A DNA stretch of 64,000 nt from Kitasatospora sp. NBC_00374 (GCF_041434935.1 NZ_CP107964.1:6555001-6619000), one strand, 5' to 3'. Positions 44,932 to 54,180 are shown, counted from the first letter of the stretch. Made by a program: numbers and translations. The notes: generated from the letters alone by a model not told the origin.

Positions 44932-47028
44932 TTGTCCGAGCGAATTCCATGTCCGAACGACGCTGCACCGGAACGGCGCAGCGTCGAGGAGCTGGTGGCC
45001 GAGTACGACCAGGAGCGCCCGATGCGCCGGCTCTCCCCGCCCGTCCTCGCCGTGGTGTCGGCGGTCTGCGCGGCCCTGTCGGTCTTCGTCCTGCTGGCGG
45101 TCTTCCACCCGCCGGCCAGGGGCACCCAGTACTACCTGACGGTCTTCCTGGCCGCCGCGCTGCCGCTGTGCTTCCTCACGCACCGCGCGGGGATACGGAT
45201 GCCGGCGGCCCTGCTGCGGTGGCGCCGCCCGGGCGCCGCCGGGAGCCGGGACGACCGGGACGACCGGGACGACCCGGGCGTGCTCGACTGGCTGCTGGCC
45301 GCCCTCGCGGTGGCCGTCTGCCTCTACCCGCTGGTCGACTTCGACGGCTTCCTGGAGCGGCGTCAACTGCCCACCACCGCCGACACGGTGGCGGGAGCGG
45401 TGCTGCTGCTCCTGATCCTGGAGGCCTGCCGGCGGACCACCGGGTGGGTGCTCCCGGCGTTCTGCGGGGCGTTCCTGCTCTACGCCTACTACGGGGGCCT
45501 GCTCCCGTACGAGTGGTCGCTGGCGCACGGCGGCTTCGACGCCGACGCGATCGTCGCCAACCTCTTCATGGGCACCGACGGCTTCTACGGGGTGCCGCTG
45601 GGTGTGGCGGCGACCTACATCGTGCTGTTCACGATCTACGGCGCGGTGCTCGAACTGTCCGGCGCGGGCGGCTTCTTCATCGACCTGTCGTTCGCCGCCT
45701 TCCGCGGCTCGCGGAGCGCCCCCGGGCGTACCGTGACGGTCGCCGGCTTCCTGCTCGGCACGGTGTCGGGCTCCGGCGCGGCCACCGCGGTGAGCCTCGG
45801 CTCGGTCGCCTGGCCGCTGCTGCGCCGGGCCGGCTACAGCAGGGAGCAGGGCGGCGGGATCCTCGCCGCCGCCGGGATCGGGGCGATCCTCTCCCCGCCG
45901 ACCCTGGGCGCGGCGGCGTTCGTCATCGCCGAGTACCTTCGGGTCGGCTACCTCACGGTGCTGCTCTACGCCACCATCCCCACCGCCCTGTACTACCTGG
46001 GGATCCTGCTGGCGGTCGAGATCGACGCCCGCCGTTCGCTGACCAGGGTGGTCGAGGTGGAGCGGCAGTCGGTGCCGCGGCTGCTGGCGAGGTCCGGCCA
46101 CCACTTCCTGTCGCTGTTCCTGATCATCGGTTTCATGGCGGCGGGCCTGCCGCCGTTCAAGGCGGTGGTCGGGGCGACGGCGCTGCAGGTCGCGCTCTCC
46201 TTCCTGGACCCCCGGCACCGGCTGACCCCGCGCCGGCTGTACGCGGCGCTCGCGGAGGGCAGCCGGTCGGTGCTGCCGGTGGTGGCGACCTGCGCGGCGG
46301 CCGGAATCATCGTCGCGGTGGTGACCCAGACCGGGCTCGGCCTCAACCTTGCGGCGATCATCGTGGACGCCGCGGGCGTCCTGGGCAGCGACCCGACGGT
46401 GCGGCTCACGCTGACCGTGCTGTTCGCCGCCGTGGCGGTGTCGGTCCTCGGGCTCGCGGTGCCGGTGACGGCCTCGTTCATCATCTCCGCGGTGATCATC
46501 GCGCCGGCCATGATCTCGCTCGGCGTGGCCACCCCCGAGGCGTACATGTTCATCTTCTACTACGCCGTGCTGTCCGAGGTGACGCCGCCGACGGCACTGG
46601 CGGCCGCCGCGGCCGCCGCCATCACGGGCGGCAGCCCGATCCGCACCATGACGCAGACCTGGAAGTACTCGCTGCCCGCGTTCCTGGTGCCGTTCGCCTT
46701 CGTCCTGACGGACAACGGCGCCCACCTGCTGGGGCAGGGGCCGCTCGTCGACGTCGTCTGGACCACGGCCGTCTCCGCCCTCGCGGTGGCCGCCCTCGCC
46801 GCGGCCACCGGCGGCCGGCTGCTCGGGCCGGCCACCGTGCTCGAACGCGGGCTCTGCGCGGGCGCCGCACTCCTCCTGCTCTACCTGGAGCCGGTCTCCA
46901 TCGCCGCCGGAGCGGCGCTGCTCGGCGCCGCCGTCCTGGCCCACCTGGTACGCCGCCGCTCCGCGGCGGGTGCCGCCGCCGGGCCGGGCGACCCCTCACC
47001 CCTCCCGAAAGGAAACACCCCGTCATGA
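44932..47028 (+). CDS. TRAP transporter fused permease (DctQM-type, TAXI-associated)
   Basis: A 698-residue permease with about 16-18 membrane segments, combining the small and large TRAP subunits. The conserved N-terminus VEELVAEYDQERP is followed by a DctQ-like part to ~190 and a DctM-like part (SGSGAATAVSLGSVAWPLL; GIGAILSPPTLGAAAFVIAE; LGLAVPVTASFIISAVIIAP). Family length is 600-700. TTG 44932 keeps the conserved start, with GAGAGAAAAGGG upstream. It overlaps the binding-protein gene by ATGA. TRAP systems take up organic acids by Na+ symport. Confidence 0.92.
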   Translation: MSERIPCPNDAAPERRSVEELVAEYDQERPMRRLSPPVLAVVSAVCAALSVFVLLAVFHPPARGTQYYLTVFLAAALPLCFLTHRAGIRMPAALLRWRRPGAAGSRDDRDDRDDPGVLDWLLAALAVAVCLYPLVDFDGFLERRQLPTTADTVAGAVLLLLILEACRRTTGWVLPAFCGAFLLYAYYGGLLPYEWSLAHGGFDADAIVANLFMGTDGFYGVPLGVAATYIVLFTIYGAVLELSGAGGFFIDLSFAAFRGSRSAPGRTVTVAGFLLGTVSGSGAATAVSLGSVAWPLLRRAGYSREQGGGILAAAGIGAILSPPTLGAAAFVIAEYLRVGYLTVLLYATIPTALYYLGILLAVEIDARRSLTRVVEVERQSVPRLLARSGHHFLSLFLIIGFMAAGLPPFKAVVGATALQVALSFLDPRHRLTPRRLYAALAEGSRSVLPVVATCAAAGIIVAVVTQTGLGLNLAAIIVDAAGVLGSDPTVRLTLTVLFAAVAVSVLGLAVPVTASFIISAVIIAPAMISLGVATPEAYMFIFYYAVLSEVTPPTALAAAAAAAITGGSPIRTMTQTWKYSLPAFLVPFAFVLTDNGAHLLGQGPLVDVVWTTAVSALAVAALAAATGGRLLGPATVLERGLCAGAALLLLYLEPVSIAAGAALLGAAVLAHLVRRRSAAGAAAGPGDPSPLPKGNTPS

Positions 47029-48020
47029 AGTACGTCCGTCAGCGCGCCCTGCGCTTCGCCGCCGCCTGTGCGCTGGTCCTGGCCGTGACCGCCTGCGGCG
47101 GCAAGCAGACCGGCCCAGCGGCCCACGAGGGCGCGGCGCCCGGCGGGCGGCTCACCGTCGCGACCGGGAACACCACCGGCGTCTACTACCAACTGGGAGG
47201 CAGTCTCGCCCAGTTGATCTCTGACAACATCAAGGGCTACCGGGCGACCGCGACCGCCACGGGGGCGTCCGTCCAGAACGTCCAGGGTCTCGTGTCGGGC
47301 AGCTACGACGTGGCCTTCTCGCTGATGGACACCGCGAGCGACGCGGTGACCGGCACGGGATCCTTCCCCGACCGGCAGCCCGTGGAGGCGCTGGCCCGGC
47401 TCTACCCGAACTACACCCAGGTGCTCGTCCGGGCCGACTCCGGCATCACCTCCGTGGCGGACCTGCGCGGCAAGCGGGTCTCCACCGGCTCGCCCGGCTC
47501 CGGCACGGAGGTGATCGCCCGTCGGATCCTGAAGGCGGGCGGGCTCGACGCCGACAAGGACGTGAAGGCGCAGCGGCTCGGCCTGCCGGAGACCGTCGAC
47601 GCGATGAAGGACGGCACCGTCGACGCGCTCTTCTGGTCCGGCGGTCTGCCCACCGGCGGGATCACCGACCTGACCACCACGCTGGGGGACAAGGTGCGCT
47701 TCCTCGACGTCACCCCGCTGCTGGGGGCGCTGCAGAAGCAGTACGGCGAGGTCTACCGGCCCGGTACCGTGCCGGCCGCGGTCTACCGGCAGCCGGCCGA
47801 CGTCCCGGCCGTGGTGGTGCCCAACGTGCTGCTGGTGAAGAAGGGATTCGACCCCGAACTGGCCAAGCAGATCGTCGACCTGATGTTCGACCGCCGGGCC
47901 GATCTGGAGCGGGCGAACGCCGCGGCCAAGGAGATCACCACCGACACGGCCGCCGAGACCGGGCCGATCCCGCTCAACCCCGGCGCCCGGCAGGCGCTGA
48001 CGGCCCGCGCCGGGCGCTAG
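47025..48020 (+). CDS. TAXI-family TRAP solute-binding lipoprotein
   Basis: A 331-residue extracytoplasmic binding protein. The signal peptide ends in lipobox LAVTACGG (Cys near residue 23). LTVATGNTTGVYYQLGGSLA is the TAXI-family ligand-site start, with VSTGSPGSGTEVIARRIL in the middle. Several characterised TAXI proteins bind glutamate or glutamine-like acids, which fits the adjacent glnII and glsA, but the ligand here is not shown. The stop codon TAG lies within the CTAG flanking the inverted-repeat element that follows. Confidence 0.93.
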   Translation: MKYVRQRALRFAAACALVLAVTACGGKQTGPAAHEGAAPGGRLTVATGNTTGVYYQLGGSLAQLISDNIKGYRATATATGASVQNVQGLVSGSYDVAFSLMDTASDAVTGTGSFPDRQPVEALARLYPNYTQVLVRADSGITSVADLRGKRVSTGSPGSGTEVIARRILKAGGLDADKDVKAQRLGLPETVDAMKDGTVDALFWSGGLPTGGITDLTTTLGDKVRFLDVTPLLGALQKQYGEVYRPGTVPAAVYRQPADVPAVVVPNVLLVKKGFDPELAKQIVDLMFDRRADLERANAAAKEITTDTAAETGPIPLNPGARQALTARAGR

Positions 48021-48080
48021 GGGCTGTCTGACGATTCGCATCGCATCAGCGCGCGGCGGGAATTGTCAGACAGCCCCTAG
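48017..48080. mobile_element. 64-bp inverted-repeat (MITE-like) element flanked by CTAG
   Basis: CTAGGGGCTGTCTGACGATT on the left is matched by its complement on the right, with one mismatch over 21 bases, around an 18-20 base centre. Both ends carry CTAG, which fits a YTAR target duplication as known for part of the IS5 family, and GGGCTGTCTGAC looks like IS termini. No transposase is present. The insertion sits exactly on the stop of the TAXI gene. It could also act as a terminator hairpin. Confidence 0.55.
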
Positions 48081-48112
48081 GACGCGAACGGCCGGCGTCC
48101 GGCCGGCACCAC

Positions 48113-48137
48113 CACCTCCCGCAGGAGCCGGGAGGTG
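48113..48137. terminator. Small hairpin just upstream of amt
   Basis: Arms CACCTCCCG and CGGGAGGTG around a 7-base loop, 28 bases before the amt start. It may end TAXI transcription or affect amt leader structure. Confidence 0.4.
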
Positions 48138-48165
48138 CATCCCCGAGCTGAGGAGACTTTCGACA

Positions 48166-49461
48166 GTGAACGGCGCAGATACCGCCTTCGTCCTGATCAG
48201 CGCCGCGCTGGTCATGTTGATGACGCCAGGGCTGGCGTTCTTCTACGGCGGCATGGTGCGGGTGAAGAGCGCACTCAGCATGCTGATGATGTCCTTCGTC
48301 TCGCTCGGCGTCGTCAGCGTGCTGTGGGTGCTCTACGGCTTCTCGCTCACCTTCGACGACGATCTGGGCGGCGGGCTGCTGGGCGGATTCGGCTACGTCG
48401 GCCTGCGGGGTGTCGGGCCGGAGAGCCTGCTCACCGGCGGCGGCATCCCGATCTTCGCCTTCGCCCTCTTCCAGCTGATGTTCGCGGTCATCACGCCCGC
48501 GCTGATGAGCGGTGCGCTGGCCGACCGGGCGAAGTTCAGCGGCTGGGTGCTGTTCATCGTGCTCTGGGTCACGTTCGTCTACTTCCCGGTCGCGCACTGG
48601 GTGTGGCAGGCGGACGGCTGGCTTTTCAAGCTCGACGTGATCGACTTCGCGGGCGGCACGGCGGTCCACATCAACGCCGGCATCGGCGCGCTCGCCGCCG
48701 TCCTGGTGGTCGGCAAGCGGATCGGCTTCACCAAGGAGCCGATGCGGCCGCACAGCCTGCCGCTGGTGATGCTCGGCGCCGGCCTGCTCTGGTTCGGCTG
48801 GTTCGGCTTCAACGCGGGCTCGGCCCTCGCGGCGAACGGCACGGCCGCGATCATGGCGTTGAACACCCAGGTCGCGACGGGCGCCGCGATGATCGGCTGG
48901 CTGGCGTACGAGCGGTTCAGGCAGGGCGCGTTCACCACGCTGGGCGCCGCCTCCGGCGCGGTCTCCGGACTGGTCGCCATCACCCCGGCCGGTGCCCACG
49001 TCAACGCCTTCGGGGCGATGCTGATCGGCGTGGTCGCCGGGGTGCTGTGCTCGATGGCGGTCGGTCTCAAGTTCAGGCTGGGCTACGACGACTCGCTGGA
49101 CGTCGTCGGCGTCCACCTGGTCGGCGGCCTCGTCGGCACCCTGCTCGTCGGCGTCCTGGCCACCGGCGGCCGTGGCAGCCTCGGCCAGCTCGGCCGGCAG
49201 GCGATCGGGGCCTTCTCGGTGATGGCCTTCTCGTTCGTGGTCTCCTGGGTCCTCGCCAAGCTGGTCGACCTCACCGTCGGCCTCCGGGCGAGCGAGGACG
49301 ACGAGACCTCCGGGGTCGACCTGGCCTTCCACGCCGAGACCGCCTACGACTTCGGCGAACCGGCCGGCACGCCGGCCCTGTGGCACACCGGCCCGGTCAC
49401 CGGCCCGGGCGGCATCACGACGGTCGTCCCGAACCACCGCAGGACGGAGGTGCGGCCGTAG
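48166..49461 (+). CDS. amt: Ammonium transporter (Amt/MEP family)
   Basis: A 431-residue, 11-helix ammonium channel. ALSMLMMSFVSLGVVSVLW and PALMSGALADR are family signatures, and the twin pore histidines are in GGTAVHINAGIG and VVGVHLVGGLVG. The C-terminal ~45 residues are a soluble tail. GTG 48166 follows GAGGAG. No glnK/glnD follows, unlike the usual actinomycete amtB operon, and no GlnR box was seen. Placement beside glutamine and purine genes suggests recapture of ammonium released in this region. Confidence 0.94.
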   Translation: MNGADTAFVLISAALVMLMTPGLAFFYGGMVRVKSALSMLMMSFVSLGVVSVLWVLYGFSLTFDDDLGGGLLGGFGYVGLRGVGPESLLTGGGIPIFAFALFQLMFAVITPALMSGALADRAKFSGWVLFIVLWVTFVYFPVAHWVWQADGWLFKLDVIDFAGGTAVHINAGIGALAAVLVVGKRIGFTKEPMRPHSLPLVMLGAGLLWFGWFGFNAGSALAANGTAAIMALNTQVATGAAMIGWLAYERFRQGAFTTLGAASGAVSGLVAITPAGAHVNAFGAMLIGVVAGVLCSMAVGLKFRLGYDDSLDVVGVHLVGGLVGTLLVGVLATGGRGSLGQLGRQAIGAFSVMAFSFVVSWVLAKLVDLTVGLRASEDDETSGVDLAFHAETAYDFGEPAGTPALWHTGPVTGPGGITTVVPNHRRTEVRP

Positions 49462-49530
49462 GGCCGACGGTCCGCAGGCCGCCAAAAGCCACCCGTCCGC
49501 CGCCGACGCGGGGACGATGACGGCGCATCA

Positions 49531-49563
49531 CAGCCCCGGACCCTCGCCGTGGGTCCGGGGCTG
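49531..49563. terminator. Bidirectional terminator
   Basis: Perfect 13-base arms CAGCCCCGGACCC and GGGTCCGGGGCTG between the convergent amt and 8-oxoguanine deaminase genes. Confidence 0.85.
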
Positions 49564-49640
49564 CGCCCTCGTCGGCCGGTGGGCCGGTCGAGGTTCCGGT
49601 GCCGTGCCGTCCCGGGCGCGGCACCGGAGTCGGTGGGGGA

Positions 49641-51023
49641 TCAGACCCGGGAGGCGAGCTCCTTGGCGGCGCGGGCGCAGGCCAGCGCGATCTGGTCCTC
49701 GTTGACGGTGGTCAGGGTGCCCTTCTCGACCACGGCGTTGCCGTTGACGAACAGCACGGCCAGCGGCGGCAGTGCGCCCAGGGTGAGGGCGGCGACCGGG
49801 TCCGCGATCGACGAGTGCATGATGCCGTCGACCTTCCACAGCGCCAGGTCGGCGAGCTTGCCCGCCTCGATGGAGCCGATCTCGCTCTGGCGGCCGAGCA
49901 CCCGGGCGCCGCCCATGGTGCCCAGGCGCAGCGCGCTGCGCGCGGTGAGCGCGTCGGGACGGCCGTGCAGACGGTTGATCAGCAGTGCGTTGCGCAGTTC
50001 GGTGCCGAGCTCACCGGACTCGTTGGAGGCGGTGCCGTCCACGCCGAGCCCGACGGGTACGCCGGCCTTCAGCATGTCGGGGACGCGGGCGATGCCGGCC
50101 GCGAGGCGGGCGTTCGAGGACGGGCAGTGCGCGACACCGGTGCCGGTCTCGGCGAACTTGGCGATGTCGGAGTCGTTCATGTGGACGCAGTGCGCCATCC
50201 AGACGTCCTCGCCGAGCCAGCCGACCGACTCGAAGTAGTCGGTCGGACCCATGCCGAAGAGCTCCTTGCAGAACTCCTCCTCCTCGGCCGTCTCGGAGCC
50301 GTGGGTGTGCAGGCGCACGCCCTTGCGGCGGGCCAGTTCGGCGGCCTCGCGCATCAGGTCGGTGGTGACCGAGAAGGGGGAGCAGGGCGCGATGGCCACG
50401 TGCAGCATCGAGCCGAACGAGGAGTCGTGGTACTTGTCCACGGCGGCCTCGGAGGCGATCAGGATGTCCTCGGTCTTCTCCACCGCGAAGTCCGGCGGCA
50501 GCCCGCCGTCGCTCTTGCCGCGGGACATCGAGCCGCGCAGCGCGGTGAAGCGCAGGCCCAGCTCCTGGACGGCCTCGATGGAGGCGCCGAGGATGTCGCC
50601 GCCGTCCTTCGGGAACACGTAGTGGTGGTCGCTGGCGGTCGTACAACCGGACTTGAGCAGGGCGGCCGCCGAGCCCTGGGAGGCGGCGTGCACCAGGCGG
50701 TCGTCGATCCGCGCCCAGGTCGGGTAGAGCGCGACCAGCCAGTCGAACAGGATGTTGTCCTGGGCCAGGCCGCGGGTGATCCACTGGTAGAAGTGGTGGT
50801 GGGTGTTGACCAGGCCGGGGGTGATCAGATGGCCCTCGCCGTTGATCCGGCGCACCACGTTGTCCAGCCACTGCGGGGCGGGGCCGTCGCCGACCGACTC
50901 GATCTTGTTGCCGAGGATGACCACGTGACCGCGGGTGTACTCGGTGTCGTTGGCGTCGACCGTGGCGACGGCGACGTTCTCGATCACGATCCGCTGGTCG
51001 GCGGGCGGGGGCTGGACTGCCAT
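49641..51023 (-). CDS. 8-Oxoguanine deaminase (amidohydrolase superfamily)
   Basis: A 460-residue metal-dependent amidohydrolase closest to 8-oxoguanine deaminases, which convert 8-oxoguanine to urate and ammonia. Metal ligands are in TPGLVNTHHHFYQW, RLHTHGSETAEEEEF, MAHCVHMN and GLGVDGTASNES. HYVFPKDGGD and CPSSNARLAAGI are typical of the group. ATG 51023 follows AGGAGTC. It sits at the 3' end of a purine gene set, where its product urate is the substrate of the urate oxidase encoded upstream. Related guanine or cytosine deaminase activities cannot be excluded. Confidence 0.88.
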   Translation of the reverse strand: MAVQPPPADQRIVIENVAVATVDANDTEYTRGHVVILGNKIESVGDGPAPQWLDNVVRRINGEGHLITPGLVNTHHHFYQWITRGLAQDNILFDWLVALYPTWARIDDRLVHAASQGSAAALLKSGCTTASDHHYVFPKDGGDILGASIEAVQELGLRFTALRGSMSRGKSDGGLPPDFAVEKTEDILIASEAAVDKYHDSSFGSMLHVAIAPCSPFSVTTDLMREAAELARRKGVRLHTHGSETAEEEEFCKELFGMGPTDYFESVGWLGEDVWMAHCVHMNDSDIAKFAETGTGVAHCPSSNARLAAGIARVPDMLKAGVPVGLGVDGTASNESGELGTELRNALLINRLHGRPDALTARSALRLGTMGGARVLGRQSEIGSIEAGKLADLALWKVDGIMHSSIADPVAALTLGALPPLAVLFVNGNAVVEKGTLTTVNEDQIALACARAAKELASRV

Positions 51024-51086
51024 GGTGTGACTCCTATGGGGGCGAGGGAGGGGGCGCACAGGTGAGCGGTGCGCGCCCCCCGCCGA

Positions 51087-52565
51087 TCAGGACGGTGTCG
51101 CCGTTGACACCGCCGTGCCGGGTGGCTCGGTGGTCGGGGACCTACGGGCGGCGCCGACGTGGTGGAAGAGCAGGTTGAGCAGGACGGCCATCACGCAGCC
51201 GGCCGAGATTCCGGAGTGCATCAGGGTCCGGAAGGCCTCCGGGAAGGCGTCGTAGAAGGTGGGGGCGGCGATCGGGATGATGCCTACCCCGAGCGACACC
51301 GACACCAGGATGGTGTTGGCACTGGACTCCATGCCCGCCTCGGCGAGGGTGCGGATGCCGCTCGCCGCGACGGTGCCGAAGAGCACGATCCCGGCGCCGC
51401 CGAGGACGGGCTGCGGCACCAGCGAGACCAGCGACCCGAGGACCGGGAACAGGCCCAGCAGGATCAGGATCCCTCCGCCGGCCGCGACCACGAAGCGGCT
51501 GCGGATGTTGGTCAGCGCCACCAGCCCGATGTTCTGGGCGAAGGCACTGGCCGCGAAGCCGTTGAAGACCGGGCTGACGGCGGTGGCCAGTCCGTCGGCC
51601 CGCAGGCCGGCGGCCAGGGTCCGTTCGTCGGCCTGCCGGTCGACGATCTGCCCGAGCGCCAGCATGTCGGCGGTGGACTCGGTCATCGAGACCACCATGA
51701 CGATGCACAGCGAGGCGATCGCCGCGGCGTCGAGGACCGGCGCCCCGAAGTGGAACGGCGACGGGAGCGCGAAGATCTTCGCGTCCCCCACCGGCCCGAA
51801 GTCGGCCAGGCCGAGTGGGAAGGCCAGTGCGGTGCCCAGCGCCAGCCCGATCAGCAGCGCGAGCTGCTGCCAGAAGCCACGGAGCAGCTTGTTGCAGAGC
51901 ACGACCGCCGCCAGGGTGAAGGCGGCGAGGCCGATCGCCCGCATCGAGCCGTAGCCGGGTGCGCCGGGTGCTCCGCCGCGGGCCCAGTTGACCGCCACCG
52001 GAAGCAGCGAGACCCCGATGAGGGTGATCACGGTGCCCTGGACGACCGGTGGGAAGAACCTGATCAGTTTGCAGAAGTACGGTGCCGCGAGGAAGCACAG
52101 GAGCCCCGCGACGATCACCGCGCCGAAGATCACCGGGAGGGCGTCCTTCGGGCCCCCGTCCTTGTCGATCGAGCCCTTGGCGATGGCGAGCATCGGGGCG
52201 ACACCGGCGAACGAGACGCCGTTCACGAACGGCAGCCGGGCGCCGATCCGCCAGATGCCCAGGGTCTGGAGCAGGGTGGCCAGGCCCGCGGTGAACAGAC
52301 TGGCCGAGATGAGCAGGGCGAGCTCGGCGGGGGAGAGCCCCACGCCGGCGCCGACGATGAGCGGGGGCGCGACAACGCCCGCGTACATCGCGGCGACGTG
52401 CTGCAGACCGGTGCTGAAGAGCTTCACCGGGGGCAGCAGCTCGTCCACGGGGTGGACGGTCTTCGGGCCGGACGGGGTGTCAGGGAGGCTGGACGTGCCG
52501 TCCGGCCGCGAAGGTCTGTCAGGGGTGGAACCGCCGTCTGCGGTACTGGTCGAGCGCAGTGCCAT
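51087..52565 (-). CDS. NCS2 family purine (urate/xanthine) permease
   Basis: A 492-residue proton symporter with about 14 membrane segments. The TM1 motif is STGLQHVAAMYAG, the TM8 region MTESTADMLALGQI, and the NAT signature reads QNIGLVALTNIRSR. The first 50 residues are a hydrophilic Ser/Pro tail. Among NCS2 proteins, this TM8/NAT pattern goes with oxidised purines (xanthine, urate), which suits the neighbours. ATG 52565 follows AGAGGGG. It is 63 bases ahead of the deaminase gene. Confidence 0.92.
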   Translation of the reverse strand: MALRSTSTADGGSTPDRPSRPDGTSSLPDTPSGPKTVHPVDELLPPVKLFSTGLQHVAAMYAGVVAPPLIVGAGVGLSPAELALLISASLFTAGLATLLQTLGIWRIGARLPFVNGVSFAGVAPMLAIAKGSIDKDGGPKDALPVIFGAVIVAGLLCFLAAPYFCKLIRFFPPVVQGTVITLIGVSLLPVAVNWARGGAPGAPGYGSMRAIGLAAFTLAAVVLCNKLLRGFWQQLALLIGLALGTALAFPLGLADFGPVGDAKIFALPSPFHFGAPVLDAAAIASLCIVMVVSMTESTADMLALGQIVDRQADERTLAAGLRADGLATAVSPVFNGFAASAFAQNIGLVALTNIRSRFVVAAGGGILILLGLFPVLGSLVSLVPQPVLGGAGIVLFGTVAASGIRTLAEAGMESSANTILVSVSLGVGIIPIAAPTFYDAFPEAFRTLMHSGISAGCVMAVLLNLLFHHVGAARRSPTTEPPGTAVSTATPS

Positions 52566-52635
52566 GTCGAGCCCCTCTTGTGCCCATGGCTCCCGACGCG
52601 CCCGCGGCGCTGGAGAAGACCGGCGGAACTCGCCT

Positions 52636-52675
52636 CGGCCGAGGGCGGGACGGCGGTGCAAGGGTCCCTCGGCCG
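52636..52675. terminator. Hairpin in the uox-permease gap
   Basis: Arms CGGCCGAGGG and CCCTCGGCCG around a 20-base loop, in the 289-base gap between uox and the permease. It may partly end the uox transcript. Confidence 0.4.
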
Positions 52676-52854
52676 GTCTCTCCAGCTCCCCGGGGCGGCC
52701 GCCGTGAGGCGGGCACGGTCTCCGGTTGGTGGGGGTGGAGAAAGCGGACGTGCAGGTGGTACTGGCCGTGCGGGTGGAGCATGCCGTCCGCGACCGTCCG
52801 GCCCGCGGGGGCCGGAGGGTGCTGCGGCGACGGACGGCGGTCATGGGGTGTGCC

Positions 52855-53769
52855 TCAGGCGACCGGGATGACCGGGACGACGCCCTCGCGGTGCACGGTG
52901 CCCTCGATCAGGCCGTACATCCGGTCCGCGGCGTAGTAGACCTCGTTCTCGTTCTTGAGACCGAAGGGCGCCAGGTCGACCAGGAAGTGGTGCTTGTTCG
53001 GCAGCTCCAGGCGGACCTCGTCCACCTCGGCGCGGTTGTTGAGGACCCGGGTGCCCATCGCGTGCAGGGTCTGCTGCAGCGAGTAGGAGTAGGTCTCGGC
53101 GAAGGCCTCCAGCATGTGGCGCCGCACGTGGGTGTAGGAGCGGTTCCAGTTCGGCTGGGCCTCGCCCTCGCGGCCGCTGTAGGAGTACTTCCAGCGGGCG
53201 GTGACCTGGGTGGCGAGGATGCGGTCGTACGCCTCCTGGAGGGTGGTGTACTTGTCCTTGATGTAGCCCCAGAACTCCGAGTTGGTGGAGTTCATGACGG
53301 TCAGTTCCTTGAGCCCGGAGATCACCTGGACGCTCTCGCCGTCGTAGACGATCTCGCAGGTGCGGACCTCACCGCCGTTGCGGACGAACGAGTGGCCGAC
53401 CTCCTCGGAACCGATGAAGCGCGCCGAGCTGTCCGGCGTCCTGATCCGGTCCCAGGTGTACTCCTCGATCCGGATCCGGGCCCGGTGCACCGGCGGGGTG
53501 TTGTCGACGAAGTGCCGTGCCAGCGTGATGCCGAAGGCCTCGGCCGACTCGATCCCGTACTCCTTCGCGAAGGCGTACACGGTGTTCTTCGTGGTGTCGG
53601 TGGGCAGGCAGTTGGCGTTGGAGCCGGTGAGGTGGACGTCGTCGAACTCGCCGGAGAGGGCGACCGAGACGTTCAGGTCCTTGATCTCGTGACGGGTCGA
53701 GTCACGGTAGACCCGGACGATGCGGTTCTCCGCCTTGCCGTACTGGTTCTGTCCGAGCACGTGGGCCAT
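52855..53769 (-). CDS. uox: Urate oxidase (uricase)
   Basis: A 304-residue cofactor-free urate oxidase, turning urate into 5-hydroxyisourate and H2O2. The catalytic Thr is in CLPTDTTKNTVYAFAK, the tunnelling-fold motifs are ARIRIEEYTWDRI and LKELTVMNSTNSEFWGY, and the active-site Gln/Asn region is VLNNRAEVDEVRLELPNKHHFLVD... around residue 250. Length is normal. It follows uraH by 26 bases. The peroxide it makes explains the catalase gene in the facing operon. Confidence 0.97.
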   Translation of the reverse strand: MAHVLGQNQYGKAENRIVRVYRDSTRHEIKDLNVSVALSGEFDDVHLTGSNANCLPTDTTKNTVYAFAKEYGIESAEAFGITLARHFVDNTPPVHRARIRIEEYTWDRIRTPDSSARFIGSEEVGHSFVRNGGEVRTCEIVYDGESVQVISGLKELTVMNSTNSEFWGYIKDKYTTLQEAYDRILATQVTARWKYSYSGREGEAQPNWNRSYTHVRRHMLEAFAETYSYSLQQTLHAMGTRVLNNRAEVDEVRLELPNKHHFLVDLAPFGLKNENEVYYAADRMYGLIEGTVHREGVVPVIPVA

Positions 53770-53795
53770 GGCTGGCTCCTAAGCTTTGAAGCGGT

Positions 53796-54131
53796 CTAGC
53801 TTCCGCGGTAGACCGAGTATCCGAACGGGTTGAGCAGCAGCGGCACGTGGTAGTGGTGCTGCGCGGGCGCGACCGTGAAGACGATCGAGACCTCGGGGAA
53901 GAACGGCGCCTGGTCCGCGGCGGCGGCGTAGTACGCGGCCGTGTCGAACAGGAGCCGGACGACCGAGCCCGCCTCCACGGCCGGCAGGTCCTTGGCCCGG
54001 CCGTCGGAGTCCGTGGCGGAGGTGCCGAGCACCTTCCAGCCACCCTCGGTGTGCAGTGCGAGCTCGACCGGGACACCCTCGGCCGGGCGGCCGAGGCTGG
54101 TGTCGAGCACATGCGTGGAGATGCCAGTCAT
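53796..54131 (-). CDS. uraH: 5-Hydroxyisourate hydrolase (transthyretin-related)
   Basis: A 111-residue HIU hydrolase, the second step of urate breakdown (HIU to OHCU). ISTHVLDTSLGRPAEGV gives the catalytic His, RLLFDTAAYY the middle motif, and HYHVPLLLNPFGYSVYRGS the diagnostic C-terminus. ATG 54131 removes an upstream extension without coding character. It sits between uraD and uox in one operon. Confidence 0.96.
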   Translation of the reverse strand: MTGISTHVLDTSLGRPAEGVPVELALHTEGGWKVLGTSATDSDGRAKDLPAVEAGSVVRLLFDTAAYYAAAADQAPFFPEVSIVFTVAPAQHHYHVPLLLNPFGYSVYRGS

Positions 54132-54180
54132 GGGTTGAATGACCTTACTGATGGCAGGAGTCGACTCACCGTCGACGAGG

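Noticed and set aside
42680..48165. GlnR boxes (GTNAC-N6-GAAAC) upstream of glnII, glsA or amt
   Set aside because: Looked for by eye on both strands. Only isolated GAAAC copies near 44525-44535 were found, without the partner half.
52519..52782. A His-rich frame (MLHPHGQYHLHV...) in the uox-permease gap as a leader peptide
   Set aside because: Weak ribosome site, and the frame runs out of phase into the permease N-terminus with Pro/Arg-rich sequence; most likely chance.
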